Source: Janthinobacterium tructae (GTDB taxonomy: Bacteria > Pseudomonadota > Gammaproteobacteria > Burkholderiales > Burkholderiaceae_D). Taken from it: DNA of 64,000 nt. Shown in pieces: positions 53,239 to 63,439 of the stretch. Both the position numbers and the translations under genes were made by a program. Each line of letters begins with the position of its first letter. Position 1 is the stretch's first letter. The DNA is taken from the NCBI RefSeq assembly GCF_006517255.1, contig NZ_CP041185.1, positions 3,472,001 to 3,536,000 of the forward strand, read 5' to 3'. The notes below the pieces were generated by a model that saw nothing but the letters and a program-made list of their open reading frames with translations, did no database searches and was not told where the DNA came from.

Positions 53239-53283
53239 TTTTTGCCGCTTGGCGGCAAAAAAGGGCAGCTTCGGCTCCCAGAG

Positions 53284-53309
53284 AAAAGGCAGCCACGGCT
53301 GCCTTTTTT
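53284..53309 (+). terminator. intrinsic terminator after rpmE2
   Basis: GGCAGC / GCTGCC with A-run and T-run extensions (53284-53309), six T at the end. A weaker hairpin GCCGC/GCGGC with A tail lies just upstream at 53244-53256. Confidence 0.85.
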
Positions 53310-53390
53310 GTCTTTGGCCGCTTTACTTTATACTCGCGCATACCCGACGCCATTCGTCGCCTCTTGCCACTATTCTAATACCGATTATCG

Positions 53391-55115
53391 ATGAAGCCAG
53401 TCCGCCTTCCCGCCGCTGCCACACTCGCGCTGCCACGATGGGCCTTGTTTGCGCTTGGCCTGCTGTACATCCTGCCTGGCCTGATCGGCCGCGAACCGTG
53501 GAAGAACGATGATGCCGCCAGTTTCGGCATCATGTGGACCATGGCACATGGCGGCCTGAACGACTGGCTGTGGCCCAACGTGGCCGGCTTGTCCTGGCCC
53601 GAGGAAGGCCCGCTGGCCTTCTGGCTGGGCGCCATTTTCATCAAACTGTTCGGCTGGATCGACGGCGACGTCTTCGGCGCACGCATGTCGACCATCGGCA
53701 TCTTCGTCGTCAGCACCCTGTCCGTCTGGTACACCGCCTTCAACCTGGGCCGCCGCAATGACGCCCAGCCCCTGCGCCTGGCCTTCGGCGGCCAGCCGGA
53801 GCCGGACGATTTCGGCCGCACCCTGGCCGATGCCGCCGTACTGATCTACCTGGGCTGCCTGGGCTTGTTGCAGCACAGCCACGACATCACGGCCGAAGCG
53901 CTGCATGTGTCGCTGATGGCCTATATGCTGTACCGCGCCGTGCGCTATGTGGAAGGTGCGTCCATGCGCAATGCCGCCCTGCTGGGCCTGGCGCTGGGCG
54001 GCCTGACCCTCACGCGCGGCTGGATCACGCCGGCGGCGCTGAGCATCGCCCTGCTGCTGTGCACCGTCTTCCTGCGCCTGCCGCTGCTGCGCAGCGTGCG
54101 CCACCTGGCGCTGGCCGTGCTCGTGGCCATCGCACTGACCCTGGTCTGGCTGTTGCCGGGCGAACTGCTGCAACCATACGGCCATTCGCCGCTGCAGGCA
54201 TGGATAGAGTGGAATGGCCGCCAGTTAAGCGCCCCGAGCCTGAAAAGCCTGCAATATTTCTTGCGTGTCGGCATCTGGTTCTTCTGGCCCGCCTGGCCAT
54301 TCGCCGCCTGGGCCGTGTATGCCTGGCGCCGCCAGCACCACGTGCTGCACATCGTCGTGCCGCTGACCTTTGTCGCCATGCTGGCCCTCCTGGGCCTGTG
54401 CCACCCCGATCCCGAACCGAGCCAGCTGTTGCCCCTGCTGCCGCCGCTGGCCGTGATGGCCGCGTTTGGCCTGCTGACCATGAAACGGGGTGCCATCAAC
54501 GCCATCGACTGGTTCTCCGTGATGGTGCTGACCATCTGCGCCCTCGTACTGTGGCTGTTCTGGTTCGCCATCCTGACGGGCTGGCCGCCGCAACAGGCCC
54601 ACAATGCACTGAAACTCGTGCCGGGATTCAAGCCCGAGCTGGAACTGCTGGCCTTCTTCGTGGCCGCCGGCGTCACGGCCGGCTGGATCGCGCTGGTACA
54701 CTGGCGCATCTCGCGCCAGCCTGCCGTGCTGTGGCGCGCCGTGGTGCTGTCGTCCGGCGGCCTGATCCTGATCTGGGTCCTGATCATGACCTTGTTCCTG
54801 CCGCCGCTGAACTACAGCAAGAGCTACGCCAGCGTGGCGCACCAGATTTCCGTCCACCTGCCGCCAGGCAGCAAGTGCATCAACAGCAACGTTGGCGCCG
54901 CCCAGCGCGCCTCGTTCGCCTACTACGGCCACCTGCCGTTTGCCAGCGTGGAGCAGCAGCAATGCGATGTGTTCTTGTTACAAGACAGCATCAAGGTCCC
55001 TGACAGCAAGGAACAGCTGCCCGAGCATCACGGCGCGGACTGGATCAAGCTATGGGAGGGCCGCCGCCCCACCGACAATGTGGAGCGCTTCCGCCTGTAC
55101 CAGCGCGTCAGGTAA
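53391..55115 (+). CDS. membrane glycosyltransferase, ArnT/GT39-like
   Basis: Integral membrane GT-C glycosyltransferase of 574 residues with about 11-12 transmembrane segments. The first periplasmic loop shows REPWKNDDAASFGIMWTMAHGG, with the Asp-Asp acid residues typical of the ArnT/PMT fold, and a later WPEEGPLAFWLGAIFIKLF repeats the ArnT layout. The C-terminal periplasmic part ends VERFRLYQRVR. These enzymes transfer sugars from lipid carriers to lipid A, glycans or proteins; here a PEP-CTERM protein gene follows 197 bases later, so protein or exopolysaccharide glycosylation is conceivable. No other arn genes are in the window. Terminators flank it. Confidence 0.85.
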   Translation: MKPVRLPAAATLALPRWALFALGLLYILPGLIGREPWKNDDAASFGIMWTMAHGGLNDWLWPNVAGLSWPEEGPLAFWLGAIFIKLFGWIDGDVFGARMSTIGIFVVSTLSVWYTAFNLGRRNDAQPLRLAFGGQPEPDDFGRTLADAAVLIYLGCLGLLQHSHDITAEALHVSLMAYMLYRAVRYVEGASMRNAALLGLALGGLTLTRGWITPAALSIALLLCTVFLRLPLLRSVRHLALAVLVAIALTLVWLLPGELLQPYGHSPLQAWIEWNGRQLSAPSLKSLQYFLRVGIWFFWPAWPFAAWAVYAWRRQHHVLHIVVPLTFVAMLALLGLCHPDPEPSQLLPLLPPLAVMAAFGLLTMKRGAINAIDWFSVMVLTICALVLWLFWFAILTGWPPQQAHNALKLVPGFKPELELLAFFVAAGVTAGWIALVHWRISRQPAVLWRAVVLSSGGLILIWVLIMTLFLPPLNYSKSYASVAHQISVHLPPGSKCINSNVGAAQRASFAYYGHLPFASVEQQQCDVFLLQDSIKVPDSKEQLPEHHGADWIKLWEGRRPTDNVERFRLYQRVR

Positions 55116-55121
55116 GACACG

Positions 55122-55149
55122 AAAAAAACCGGGCATGTCCCGGTTTTTT
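55122..55149. terminator. intrinsic terminator after the glycosyltransferase
   Basis: ACCGGG / CCCGGT stem (55128-55133 with 55139-55144), loop CATGT, extended by A6 and T6, so it may act in both directions. Confidence 0.85.
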
Positions 55150-55311
55150 CTTGCCCGCCAGGCCAGCCTCGAGCATAGATAAAATGTTGCCTTTAAGTAT
55201 AGTCAATTAGCTAAAATGAACGACAATTGCTTTTTACATTATAATGTTGGCCAGCGCGATGGCGGTGTACTTGCTTTCCCGCCCTTCCGTCCCTATTACT
55301 AGAGAATATTT

Positions 55312-56292
55312 ATGACATTTTTTGCCTCACGCACCTTGTCGCTCATCAGCGCCGCCGTGTTCGCTTTTTCCTGCAGCGCCTCGGCCCAGGCGACCGTGAT
55401 TGACCTCGGCGTCGCCAACGGCTACTCGGCCTTCATCTTCGGCAACATCGGCAGCAGCAACGCCAGCGGCTTTACCAGCGTCGGCGGCAGCCTGGCCGCT
55501 GGCGGCAGTATCTACCTGGACGGCTACAGCGTCGGCACGAACAAGAAGCCGGGCAGCGCCGCCAACACGCTGGTTGCCGGTAGCAACCTGAACATCGGCG
55601 GCGGCAGCATCAACGGCAAAGCCGTCTACGGCGTGAGCAATGCCAACGGCAGCGTGACAGCGCCATCGTGGTACCCAACGGGTACCTTCAGCAAGGGCAA
55701 TGCCTCCACCCTGGACTTTGCAGCTGCCCAGCAGCAACTGACCACCCTGTCGGGCGATGTGGCCAAGCTGCAATCGAACGGTACCGTGATCTCGCAAGAC
55801 GGCAACATGACCCTGGTAGGCAATGTCAACGCCGACGTGAATATTTTCAATATCGATGCGTCGAACCTGCATAACCTGACGTTGAACCTGTCCTCGCTGA
55901 AAAGCACGGCCAGCATCATCATCAACGGCACGGCCGCCGAGATCATCATGAGCGGCGGCTTCGACAATTTCGCCAGTTTCGCCGATCGTACGCTGTTCAA
56001 CTTCGCCAACGCCACCACCACCAGCCTGCAGAGCGCCGGTATCAACGGCAGCATCCTGGCGCCGAACAGCGCGTTCTCGGGTTCGGGCGACATGAATGGC
56101 ACCCTGATCGCCAAATCGGTCAGCTCGATCAATTATGGCCACGTCTCGATGAACGGCTCCGGCTTTAACACGGTCAACGTCTCGGCCGTGCCGGAACCAG
56201 GCACCTGGGCCATGCTGCTGGCCGGCCTGGGCTTGCTGGCCTTCATGCGCCGCCGCACGCCAGCGCGCGCACCGCAAGCGCAACTGGCCTGA
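55312..56292 (+). CDS. PEP-CTERM protein, choice-of-anchor A family
   Basis: Secreted surface protein of 326 residues. It has a signal peptide (MTFFASRTLSLISAAVFAFS, cut after ASAQA), a choice-of-anchor A domain with repeated G-S-N-rich beta strands (GVANGYSAFIFGNIGSSNAS, VGGSLAAGGSIYL, NLNIGGGSINGKAVYG) and many Asn that could be glycosylation sites, and ends in VPEPGTWAMLLAGLGLLAFMRRR: the PEP motif, a hydrophobic helix and an Arg cluster. That tail is recognised by exosortase (EpsH/XrtA), which would have to be encoded elsewhere. AGAGAATATTT precedes ATG 55312. Likely part of an extracellular matrix. Confidence 0.93.
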   Translation: MTFFASRTLSLISAAVFAFSCSASAQATVIDLGVANGYSAFIFGNIGSSNASGFTSVGGSLAAGGSIYLDGYSVGTNKKPGSAANTLVAGSNLNIGGGSINGKAVYGVSNANGSVTAPSWYPTGTFSKGNASTLDFAAAQQQLTTLSGDVAKLQSNGTVISQDGNMTLVGNVNADVNIFNIDASNLHNLTLNLSSLKSTASIIINGTAAEIIMSGGFDNFASFADRTLFNFANATTTSLQSAGINGSILAPNSAFSGSGDMNGTLIAKSVSSINYGHVSMNGSGFNTVNVSAVPEPGTWAMLLAGLGLLAFMRRRTPARAPQAQLA

Positions 56293-56318
56293 GCTTCACG
56301 CTGCAGCCATCAAAAAAA

Positions 56319-56352
56319 ACACCGGGCCGCGCGAGCGCCCCGGTGTTTTTTT
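56319..56352. terminator. bidirectional intrinsic terminator
   Basis: ACACCGGG / CCCGGTGT (56319-56326 with 56339-56346), loop of 12, preceded by A8 and followed by T6, between convergent genes (PEP-CTERM protein and acyl-CoA ligase). Confidence 0.85.
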
Positions 56353-56369
56353 ATGTGCTGGCGAACGGA

Positions 56370-58049
56370 TTACTCCGCACTCAGCCCCAGATCCGTGGCA
56401 ACTTGCTGGCGCAACAAATATTTCTGGATCTTGCCCGTCACCGTCATGGGAAATTCCTCGACGAAGCGCACATAGCGGGGAATCTTGTAATAAGCGATCT
56501 GCCCGTCGCAAAAGGCGCGGATATCCTCGCTGGTGGCCTGCGTGCCAGGCCGCAGAATGATGCAGGCGCATAACTCTTCGCCATACTTGGCGTCCGGCAC
56601 GCCCACGCATTGCACGTCGAGCACGCTCGGGTGGCGGTACAGGAATTCCTCCACCTCGCGCGGATAGATGTTTTCACCGCCACGGATGACCATGTCTTTC
56701 GAGCGGCCGACGATGCTGCAAAAACCGTTCTCATCGATGACGGCCAGGTCGCCCGTATGCATCCAGCGCGCCGTGTCGATGGCCTCATTTGTTTTTTCAG
56801 GGTCGCCCCAGTAGCCCTGCATCACGGAATAACCGCGCGTGAGCAATTCGCCCTTCTCGCCGCGCGGCACGATCCGCCCTTCCGCATCGACTATTTTCAC
56901 TTCCAGGTGCGGATGGACGCGGCCGATGGACGACACGCGCATTTCGCGCGGGTCTTCGATCGCCGTCTGGAAGCTCACGGGCGACGTTTCCGTCATGCCA
57001 TACGCGATGGTAATTTCCGCCATGTGCATCAGTTCGATAACCCTCGCCATGACTTCCATCGGGCACGGCGAGCCGGCCATGATGCCGGTGCGTAAATTCG
57101 ACAGATCGTATTGCTTGAAGTCAGGATGATCGAGGATGGCGATGAACATGGTCGGCACGCCATGCAGTCCCGTGCAGCGCTCGGCTTGCACCGTTTCCAG
57201 CACCGCCTTCGGATCGAAACCTTCGCCCGGGAACACCATGGCCGCGCCATGCGTGACGCAAGCCAGGTTACCCAGCACCATGCCGAAACAGTGGTACAGG
57301 GGCACGGGAATGCACAAGCGGTCGCGTTCCGTCAGGCGCATGGCCTCGCCGATGAAAAAACCGTTGTTCAGGATATTGTGGTGCGTCAGCGTGGCGCCCT
57401 TCGGCGCGCCCGTGGTGCCGGACGTGAACTGAATGTTCACGGCGTCGTCGAACTGCAAGGTAGCGCTCACTTCGGCCAGGCGCGCCATGTCGGCGTCCGT
57501 GATGCCGTCCATCACCGCATCGAAGTTATGCATGCCTGGCGTGGCGGCAGCGCCCAGGCGGATGACGTGGCGCAATTGCGGCAGGCGGGGCGATTGCAGG
57601 ACGCCCGCGCGCGAACGGGCGATCTCCGGCACCACGTCCTGCACGATGGCCAGGTAATCGCTGGACTTGAAGCTGGGCGACAGGATCAGCGCGCTGCATT
57701 GCACCTTGTCGAGCACGTATTCGAGTTCCGAACGCCGGTAGGCGGGGTTGATGTTGACCATGATCAAACCGGCTTTCGCCGTGGCAAACTGGGTCAGCAC
57801 CCATTCGGCACAGTTTTGCGACCAGATGCCGATCCGGTCGCCCGGCTGCAAGCCCAGCTTCAGCAAGCCGGCGGCCAGCCGGTGCACGCGCTGCTGGAAT
57901 TCGGCATACGTCCAGCGCACGTTCTGGTGCGCCACGATCAGGGCATCGTGCTGGCCGTAGCGGGCGGCGACGCCGTCCAGGTAAGCGCCTATCGTTTCGC
58001 CGATCAACGGCGTCTCGTGGGCGCCATGTACATAACTCATTGCTTGCAT
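56370..58049 (-). CDS. AMP-binding acyl-CoA ligase
   Basis: ANL-superfamily acyl-CoA synthetase, 559 residues. The nucleotide-binding motif is [20 protein letters not shown], with A5-like [13 protein letters not shown], and the hinge and acceptor motifs [42 protein letters not shown] (quoted in parts: [27 protein letters not shown]) and the C-terminal catalytic Lys in [11 protein letters not shown]. It resembles medium- or branched-chain fatty acyl-CoA ligases; it is not PaaK, which has a different, shorter architecture. ATG 58049 follows GGAGACAGC. Substrate not determined. Confidence 0.88.
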   Translation of the reverse strand: MQAMSYVHGAHETPLIGETIGAYLDGVAARYGQHDALIVAHQNVRWTYAEFQQRVHRLAAGLLKLGLQPGDRIGIWSQNCAEWVLTQFATAKAGLIMVNINPAYRRSELEYVLDKVQCSALILSPSFKSSDYLAIVQDVVPEIARSRAGVLQSPRLPQLRHVIRLGAAATPGMHNFDAVMDGITDADMARLAEVSATLQFDDAVNIQFTSGTTGAPKGATLTHHNILNNGFFIGEAMRLTERDRLCIPVPLYHCFGMVLGNLACVTHGAAMVFPGEGFDPKAVLETVQAERCTGLHGVPTMFIAILDHPDFKQYDLSNLRTGIMAGSPCPMEVMARVIELMHMAEITIAYGMTETSPVSFQTAIEDPREMRVSSIGRVHPHLEVKIVDAEGRIVPRGEKGELLTRGYSVMQGYWGDPEKTNEAIDTARWMHTGDLAVIDENGFCSIVGRSKDMVIRGGENIYPREVEEFLYRHPSVLDVQCVGVPDAKYGEELCACIILRPGTQATSEDIRAFCDGQIAYYKIPRYVRFVEEFPMTVTGKIQKYLLRQQVATDLGLSAE

Positions 58050-58182
58050 GCTGTCTCCAGGGTGTGTGGCGCGACGCGCTCTTGTTATCGTCTTCGATGC
58101 TGAAAATTATAGCCGCAACCGCCCCCGCCCGGCACCGGCTTGCTGTAATGTGCAGGCCAGCACACCAGACACTCACTGCACC

Positions 58183-60546
58183 ATGACAGGCAACGCGCAG
58201 CAACCGCCCGAACAGGGCTTTATTTTGACCCGCCACTGGCGCGACACGCCCGCCGGCACGGAAGTCGATTTCTGGCTGGCAACAGACGCCGGGCCACGCC
58301 ACGTGCGCCTGCCCGTGCAGACGGCTGTCGCCTTCCTTCCCATGGAGCAGCGCGAGCAGGCGGAAGTGTTCCTGCGCGGCGAGCGCCATGCCGAGTTGCG
58401 GCCCCTGTCGCTGTGCGATTTTCACCAGCGCCCCGTGCTGGGCTTATATTGCAAGCAATACCGGCATTTGCTGAAGCTGGAAAAGCAGTTGCGCGCCCAC
58501 GGCGTCGACGTGTACGAAGCCGACATCCGCCCGCCCGAGCGCTACCTGATGGAGCGTTTCATTACGGCGCCGGTAAGCGTCAAAGGAGAAACAGGGCAGG
58601 AAGTGCAGCTGAGGCCGTCGCCTGGCTACCGCCCCACATTAAAACTGGCATCGCTCGATATCGAGACGACGGCCCATGGCGAGCTGTATTCGCTGGCCCT
58701 GGAAGGCTGCGGCCAGCGCCAGGTCTACATGCTGGGGCCGCCAAACGGTGGCGATGAAGTCCTCGACTTCGACCTCGAATACTGTGACACGCGCGCACAA
58801 ATCCTCGAACGCCTGAACACCTGGATGGAAGAGCACGATCCCGACGCCATCATCGGCTGGAACCTGGTGCAGTTCGACTTGCGCGTGCTCAAGGAACATG
58901 CCGAGCGCTATCAAATTCCCTTGCGGCTGGGACGCGGCGGCGCCGTGATGGAGTGGCGCGAACATGGCGGCAAGCAGGAACACTATTTTGCTGCGGCGGC
59001 GGGACGCCTGATCATCGACGGCATCGAAGCATTAAAATCGGCGACGTGGAATTTCTCCTCGTTCAGCCTGGAAAACGTGGCGCAAACGCTGTTGGGCGAA
59101 GGCAAGTCCATCGACAATCCCTACCAGCGCATGGCCGAGATCGACCGGCGTTTCCGTGAGGATAAACCGGCGCTGGCGCGCTACAACCTCAAGGATTGCG
59201 AACTGGTCACGCGCATCTTCGCGAAAACCGAGTTGCTGACGTTTTTGCTGGAACGGGCCAGCGTGACGGGCCTGGCGGCCGACCGCAGCGGCGGCTCCGT
59301 GGCCGCCTTCGAACATTTGTACTTGCCGCTGATGCACCGCCAGGGGTATGTGGCGCCCAACCTGGGCGATATCTCGGGCGACAACAGCCCGGGCGGCTTC
59401 GTCATGGATTCCCAGTCGGGCCTGTACGACTCCGTGCTGGTGCTCGACTACAAAAGCCTGTACCCGTCCATCATCCGCACCTTCCTGATCGATCCCGTGG
59501 GACTGGTGGTGGGCACCAGCGGCGACGAAGCCGATACCGTGCCCGGCTACCGGGGTGCGCAATTTTCGCGTATGAAACATTGCCTGCCCACCATCGTGGA
59601 ACAAGTGTGGCAAGGGCGCGAGACGGCCAAGCGCGAGCGCAACGCCCCGCTGTCGCAAGCGTTAAAAATCATCATGAATGCGTTTTATGGCGTGCTGGGG
59701 TCGAGTGGCTGCCGTTTTTTCGATCCGCGCCTGGCCTCGTCGATCACCCTGCGCGGCCACGACATCATGCACCGCACGCGTGAGCTGATTACCGAACAGG
59801 GGTATCAAGTGATCTATGGCGACACGGATTCCACGTTTGTGTGGCTGAAAACGGCGCATACGGATGAAGAGGCGGGCAAGATCGGCCGCGCCCTGGTGAA
59901 GCACGTCAACGCCTGGTGGGAGCGGCATCTGCGCGAGGAATTCGGCCTGGAGAATGCGCTGGAGCTGGAATTCGAGACGCATTACCGGCGTTTCCTGATG
60001 CCCACCATCCGCGGCTCGGAAGAAGGCAGCAAGAAGCGCTATGCGGGCCTGGTGGGCAAGCCGGACGGCAGCGAACAGATGGTCTACAAGGGCCTGGAAA
60101 CGGTGCGCAGCGACTGGACACCGCTGGCACAGCAATTTCAGCAAGAGTTATACCGGCGCATCTTCCAGCGCGCCGCCTACCAGGACTATGTGCGCGACTA
60201 CGTGGCGCGCACCGTGCGCGGCGAATGCGATGCTTTATTGGTCTACCGCAAGCGATTGCGCCGCCCCCTCGGCGATTACCAGCGCAATGTGCCGCCCCAT
60301 GTGCGCGCGGCGCGCACGGCCGACGCCTACAATCTGGCGCAGGGCCGGCCGCTGCAATACCAGAACGGCGGCTGGATCAGTTATGTCATCACGGTGGCAG
60401 GGCCGGAACCGCTGGAAACGCAGCGCTCGCCCATCGACTACCATCACTACCTGACGCGCCAGCTGCAGCCGGTGGCCGATGCGATCCTGCCTTTCCTGGG
60501 CGACGACTTTTCGCGCCTCGTGTCGGGGCAGCAGGATTTGTTTTAG
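58183..60546 (+). CDS. polB: DNA polymerase II PolB
   Basis: Family B DNA polymerase with 3'-5' proofreading, 787 residues (E. coli Pol II is 783), used in repair and restart of damaged forks. Exonuclease motifs are [18 protein letters not shown] and [11 protein letters not shown]; polymerase motifs are [13 protein letters not shown] (A), [14 protein letters not shown] (B) and [10 protein letters not shown] (C). ATG 58183 ([13 protein letters not shown]) gives the family N-terminus; the 45 upstream in-frame codons cover the promoter gap. No LexA box was found upstream. It is divergent from the acyl-CoA ligase. Confidence 0.96.
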   Translation: MTGNAQQPPEQGFILTRHWRDTPAGTEVDFWLATDAGPRHVRLPVQTAVAFLPMEQREQAEVFLRGERHAELRPLSLCDFHQRPVLGLYCKQYRHLLKLEKQLRAHGVDVYEADIRPPERYLMERFITAPVSVKGETGQEVQLRPSPGYRPTLKLASLDIETTAHGELYSLALEGCGQRQVYMLGPPNGGDEVLDFDLEYCDTRAQILERLNTWMEEHDPDAIIGWNLVQFDLRVLKEHAERYQIPLRLGRGGAVMEWREHGGKQEHYFAAAAGRLIIDGIEALKSATWNFSSFSLENVAQTLLGEGKSIDNPYQRMAEIDRRFREDKPALARYNLKDCELVTRIFAKTELLTFLLERASVTGLAADRSGGSVAAFEHLYLPLMHRQGYVAPNLGDISGDNSPGGFVMDSQSGLYDSVLVLDYKSLYPSIIRTFLIDPVGLVVGTSGDEADTVPGYRGAQFSRMKHCLPTIVEQVWQGRETAKRERNAPLSQALKIIMNAFYGVLGSSGCRFFDPRLASSITLRGHDIMHRTRELITEQGYQVIYGDTDSTFVWLKTAHTDEEAGKIGRALVKHVNAWWERHLREEFGLENALELEFETHYRRFLMPTIRGSEEGSKKRYAGLVGKPDGSEQMVYKGLETVRSDWTPLAQQFQQELYRRIFQRAAYQDYVRDYVARTVRGECDALLVYRKRLRRPLGDYQRNVPPHVRAARTADAYNLAQGRPLQYQNGGWISYVITVAGPEPLETQRSPIDYHHYLTRQLQPVADAILPFLGDDFSRLVSGQQDLF

Positions 60547-60806
60547 GTCAATTTTACTGACCGGCATGGCCAAGCTGAGGTAATATCGGCGCCTGCCAGG
60601 CCAGTCCGCAGGCGCTGTGCGCCGGGGCAGCGTAAAATACGCCATGGCGAAAGAATAAGAGCTGCATGAAGAAGATGCCATTCCAGACGAGAATCGTTCG
60701 CAACATGATTTTCCCATCTGAAATGGCGCATCATTTAACACTATGTTGAACCAGCGGGCAGTAGCACCAGTCATCTGCCCTGCTAATTTTTGAATGAATT
60801 GACACC

Positions 60807-62123
60807 ATGACCGAGATCACGTCCTTAAGAGACATCCCGCAAAAAAATATCTTCCGCAAGGGCGACACCTTTGTGCTGTTCGGCGAGCTGTTCGGCCGCG
60901 GCTATGTGAATGGCTTGCTGGACGAAGCACGCAAGGCGGGCATGAATATCGTCGGCATGACGGTCGGCCGCCGCGATGAAAACATGGCGCTGCGCCCATT
61001 GAACGCGGAAGAGCTGGCCGAAGCCGAAGCCAACCTGGGCGGCCGCATCATCAATGTGCCGCTGATGGCCGGTTTCGACCTCGACGCGCCAGCCGGCGAA
61101 CCGACGCCGACGGCCCTGCTGGCCGACATGACCCTGAAAAGCTGGCAAGAAGACAAGCTGGACTGGGCGCAGATCGAACGCTGCCGCGAAGCCGGCATCG
61201 CCCGCTTCAGCGCTTCCGTGGCGAAAGCCATGGCTGAACTCGATAGCCTGATTCCGGACGGCAGCAATGTGTATTTCGCCCACACCATGGCGGGCGGCAT
61301 TCCGAAAGTCAAAGTCTTCCTGGCCATCGCCAACCGCATCTACAAAGGCCGCGGCGAACGATTCATGTCCTCGCGTGCCCTGCTCGACAGCGATCTGGGC
61401 AAGCTGATCCTGATGAACTTCGACGAAGTCACGGCCAACACCCTGCAGCACCTGATCGACGGCAGCGCCGCCATCCGCGCGCGCATCGAGCAAACAGGCG
61501 GCCAGGTGCGCTACAGCGCCTACGGCTACCACGGCACCGAGATCTTGATCGACGGCAAATACCAGTGGCAAACATATAGCAACTACACGCAAGGCCTGGC
61601 CAAGATGCGCCTGGAAAACGTGGCCAAGGCCGCGTGGGAAAAAGGCATCAAGGCCACCGTCTTCAACTGCCCGGAAATCCGCACGAATTCGTCCGACATT
61701 TTTGTCGGCGTGGAACTGTCGCTGTTCCCCCTGCTTGACGCGCTGAAAAAAGAAGGCGGCGGCGCCTGGGCCGAAGAGCAATGGAAAATCTGCCAGGGCT
61801 TGCTGGAAGACGGCGTCTCGCTGCAAGATTTGCTCGACCGTATCGCCACCTACAACGGCGACGCCACCAGCGTGCAGTTCCGCAACTTCGCCGCCTGGCC
61901 GATGGACAACACGCCAGAACTGGCCGACGTCATGATCGGTACCTCGGACGACATCACCAAGCTGCACAAGGACCGCAAGGAACTGATCACAGACCACCTG
62001 AGCTCGCTGGTTCTGGAAGGCACGGGCCCGCTGATGTTCCACGCCATGTCGGAGCCGCTGGCACCTGTCGTCTGGCTCAACCACGACATCATCGCGCGCC
62101 AGCTGAACTCGGTTCACAACTGA
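60807..62123 (+). CDS. conserved oxidoreductase-like protein, possibly FabMG-type enoyl-ACP reductase
   Basis: Protein of 438 residues with no signal peptide or membrane segment. Near the N-terminus FVLFGELFGRGYVNGLLDEAR looks like a dinucleotide-binding loop, followed by VGMTVGRRDENMALRPL and IINVPLMAGFDLDAPAG. I recall this family as FabMG-like enoyl-ACP reductases, a newer and triclosan-insensitive type, but only from general memory. Other visible features are NVYFAHTMAGGIPKVKVFLA, AYGYHGTEILIDGKYQWQTY and GTGPLMFHAMSEPLAPVVW. GACACC precedes ATG 60807; the upstream 260 bases show no gene. If correct, it may back up FabI/FabV elsewhere in the genome. Confidence 0.6.
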   Translation: MTEITSLRDIPQKNIFRKGDTFVLFGELFGRGYVNGLLDEARKAGMNIVGMTVGRRDENMALRPLNAEELAEAEANLGGRIINVPLMAGFDLDAPAGEPTPTALLADMTLKSWQEDKLDWAQIERCREAGIARFSASVAKAMAELDSLIPDGSNVYFAHTMAGGIPKVKVFLAIANRIYKGRGERFMSSRALLDSDLGKLILMNFDEVTANTLQHLIDGSAAIRARIEQTGGQVRYSAYGYHGTEILIDGKYQWQTYSNYTQGLAKMRLENVAKAAWEKGIKATVFNCPEIRTNSSDIFVGVELSLFPLLDALKKEGGGAWAEEQWKICQGLLEDGVSLQDLLDRIATYNGDATSVQFRNFAAWPMDNTPELADVMIGTSDDITKLHKDRKELITDHLSSLVLEGTGPLMFHAMSEPLAPVVWLNHDIIARQLNSVHN

Positions 62124-62155
62124 GCTTGATGTAGCGTAAGGCAAGCTGCACCACA

Positions 62156-62190
62156 CCGACGGCCCGGCTCATCCCCGGGCCGTCGGCGTT
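62156..62190. terminator. strong hairpin between convergent genes
   Basis: Perfect 12-bp stem CCGACGGCCCGG / CCGGGCCGTCGG (62156-62167 with 62175-62186), seven-base loop, but only a short T run follows. Probably the shared end of the FabMG-like and SDR genes. Confidence 0.7.
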
Positions 62191-62202
62191 TCTGCGCATG
62201 CT

Positions 62203-62967
62203 TTATGCGCGCACGATCGACACGCCGCCATCGGCCAGCAGCGCCGTGCCGGTGGTGAAGCTCGACGCATCGGACGCCAGGTACAGCGCCGAGCTGGCGA
62301 TCTCGTCCGGCGTAGCCAGGCGTTTCAAGGCATGCAAGCCCGCCACGAAGGCCTGCGCCTCGGGCGTATTCGCCACTGCCCGTCCCAAGGGCGTATCGGT
62401 GCCGCCCGGCAGCAGGGCATTCACGCGGATGCCCGCCGCGCCATACTCGGCCGCCAGGGCCTTCGTCAAGCCGATCACGCCCGCCTTGCTGGCGGCATAC
62501 GCCGCCATGCCGGCCATGCCCAGCGTATGGCCAACAAACGTGGAGGTGAAGATCAGCGAGCCGCCGCCGCGCGCCACCATCGCAGGCAGCTGGTACTTGG
62601 CCGCCAGGAAGGCACTGGTGAGATTGGTATCGACCGCCGCTTGCCAGTCTTCCAGTGCAATCTCCGGCGTGGGCCCCATGGGACCCAGGGTGCCCGCATT
62701 ATTAAAAGCGATATCGAGGCCGCCAAAGCGTTGCAGCGCCAGCGCCACGGCCCCTTGCGCGCACGCCTCGTCGCCCACATCGCCGGCGCAGGCCACGACC
62801 TGCGCGCCGCCGTCCGCCAGCTGCGCCACCAGCGCATCGAGTTCCTTCCGCCGCCGCGCCACCAGCACCAGTTGCGCGCCATGGCGAGCGAACAGGCGCG
62901 CCGCCGCACGGCCGATGCCCGAGCTGGCGCCCGTGATGATGGCGACCTTGTTTTCCAGTTGTTGCAT
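62203..62967 (-). CDS. SDR-family oxidoreductase
   Basis: Classical short-chain dehydrogenase/reductase, 254 residues. Cofactor motif ITGASSGIGRAAARLFA (TGxxxGIG), NNAG in DIAFNNAGTLG, the catalytic Ser in FTSTFVG and the YxxxK pair in AAYAASKAGVIGL are all present; the end has LASDASSFTTGTALLADGG. Presence of Arg after the first strand (VLVARRRKE) suggests NADP(H). ATG 62967 follows GGAGG eight bases upstream; the longer frame to 63234 has no SDR features and crosses the tRNA. Substrate unknown. Confidence 0.9.
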   Translation of the reverse strand: MQQLENKVAIITGASSGIGRAAARLFARHGAQLVLVARRRKELDALVAQLADGGAQVVACAGDVGDEACAQGAVALALQRFGGLDIAFNNAGTLGPMGPTPEIALEDWQAAVDTNLTSAFLAAKYQLPAMVARGGGSLIFTSTFVGHTLGMAGMAAYAASKAGVIGLTKALAAEYGAAGIRVNALLPGGTDTPLGRAVANTPEAQAFVAGLHALKRLATPDEIASSALYLASDASSFTTGTALLADGGVSIVRA

Positions 62968-63139
62968 GGGGTATCCCTCCAGGTAGTGAAGGGACACGAT
63001 AGGACGGCTGGCCAGCCGCGGCACTCCGCTTCTTGCGCTGGAATCGGTGTCTTCAACGATTATTAATGCTGGTGTAAAACACACGCCAAGCATAAAACTT
63101 GCCAGATTGTGACAAATCAGTGATAATGCGTCTCGCGTT

Positions 63140-63226
63140 GCCGGGATGGCGGAATAGGTAGACGCACGGGACTCAAAATCCCGCGCTGGAAACAGCGTGC
63201 CGGTTCGATTCCGGCTCCCGGCACCA
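63140..63226 (+). tRNA. tRNA-Leu (anticodon CAA)
   Basis: Complete cloverleaf: acceptor stem GCCGGGA / TCCCGGC, D arm, anticodon stem GGGA/TCCC with loop CTCAAAA (anticodon CAA), a long variable arm GCTGGAAACAGC, T arm with GGTTCGATTCC, discriminator A and encoded CCA. Reads UUG. It is a single gene with its own terminator. Confidence 0.95.
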
Positions 63227-63252
63227 CCAGACACATCGAAAAAGTACCGATA

Positions 63253-63296
63253 AAGCCATTAAATCCAATAAAATCAAGGATTTAGTGGCTTTTTTC
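63253..63296 (+). terminator. intrinsic terminator after tRNA-Leu
   Basis: Stem AAGCCATTAAATCC / GGATTTAGTGGCTT (14 bp, one G-T wobble), loop of 11, then a run of T. Confidence 0.85.
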
Positions 63297-63439
63297 TTGT
63301 CCGTTCATTCCGAACACCCGCGATTATTCCCGATAGCGCTGCAGCGATGCCGCCATGAACCGCCTGCCGCTGCTGCCCTAGCCGCAGCGGGGAATTGCGG
63401 CCGCATCACTGAACAGCGGCCGACGATTCCTTGCCATCA

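Noticed and set aside
56370..58049. Acyl-CoA ligase as phenylacetate-CoA ligase (PaaK)
   Set aside because: Architecture and length are of the general fatty-acid-type ligases; PaaK is shorter, with a different N-terminus, and the gene is 50 kb from paa.
58100..58182. LexA box before polB
   Set aside because: CTGTAATGTGCAG has the wrong spacing (7 instead of 10 between CTG and CAG).
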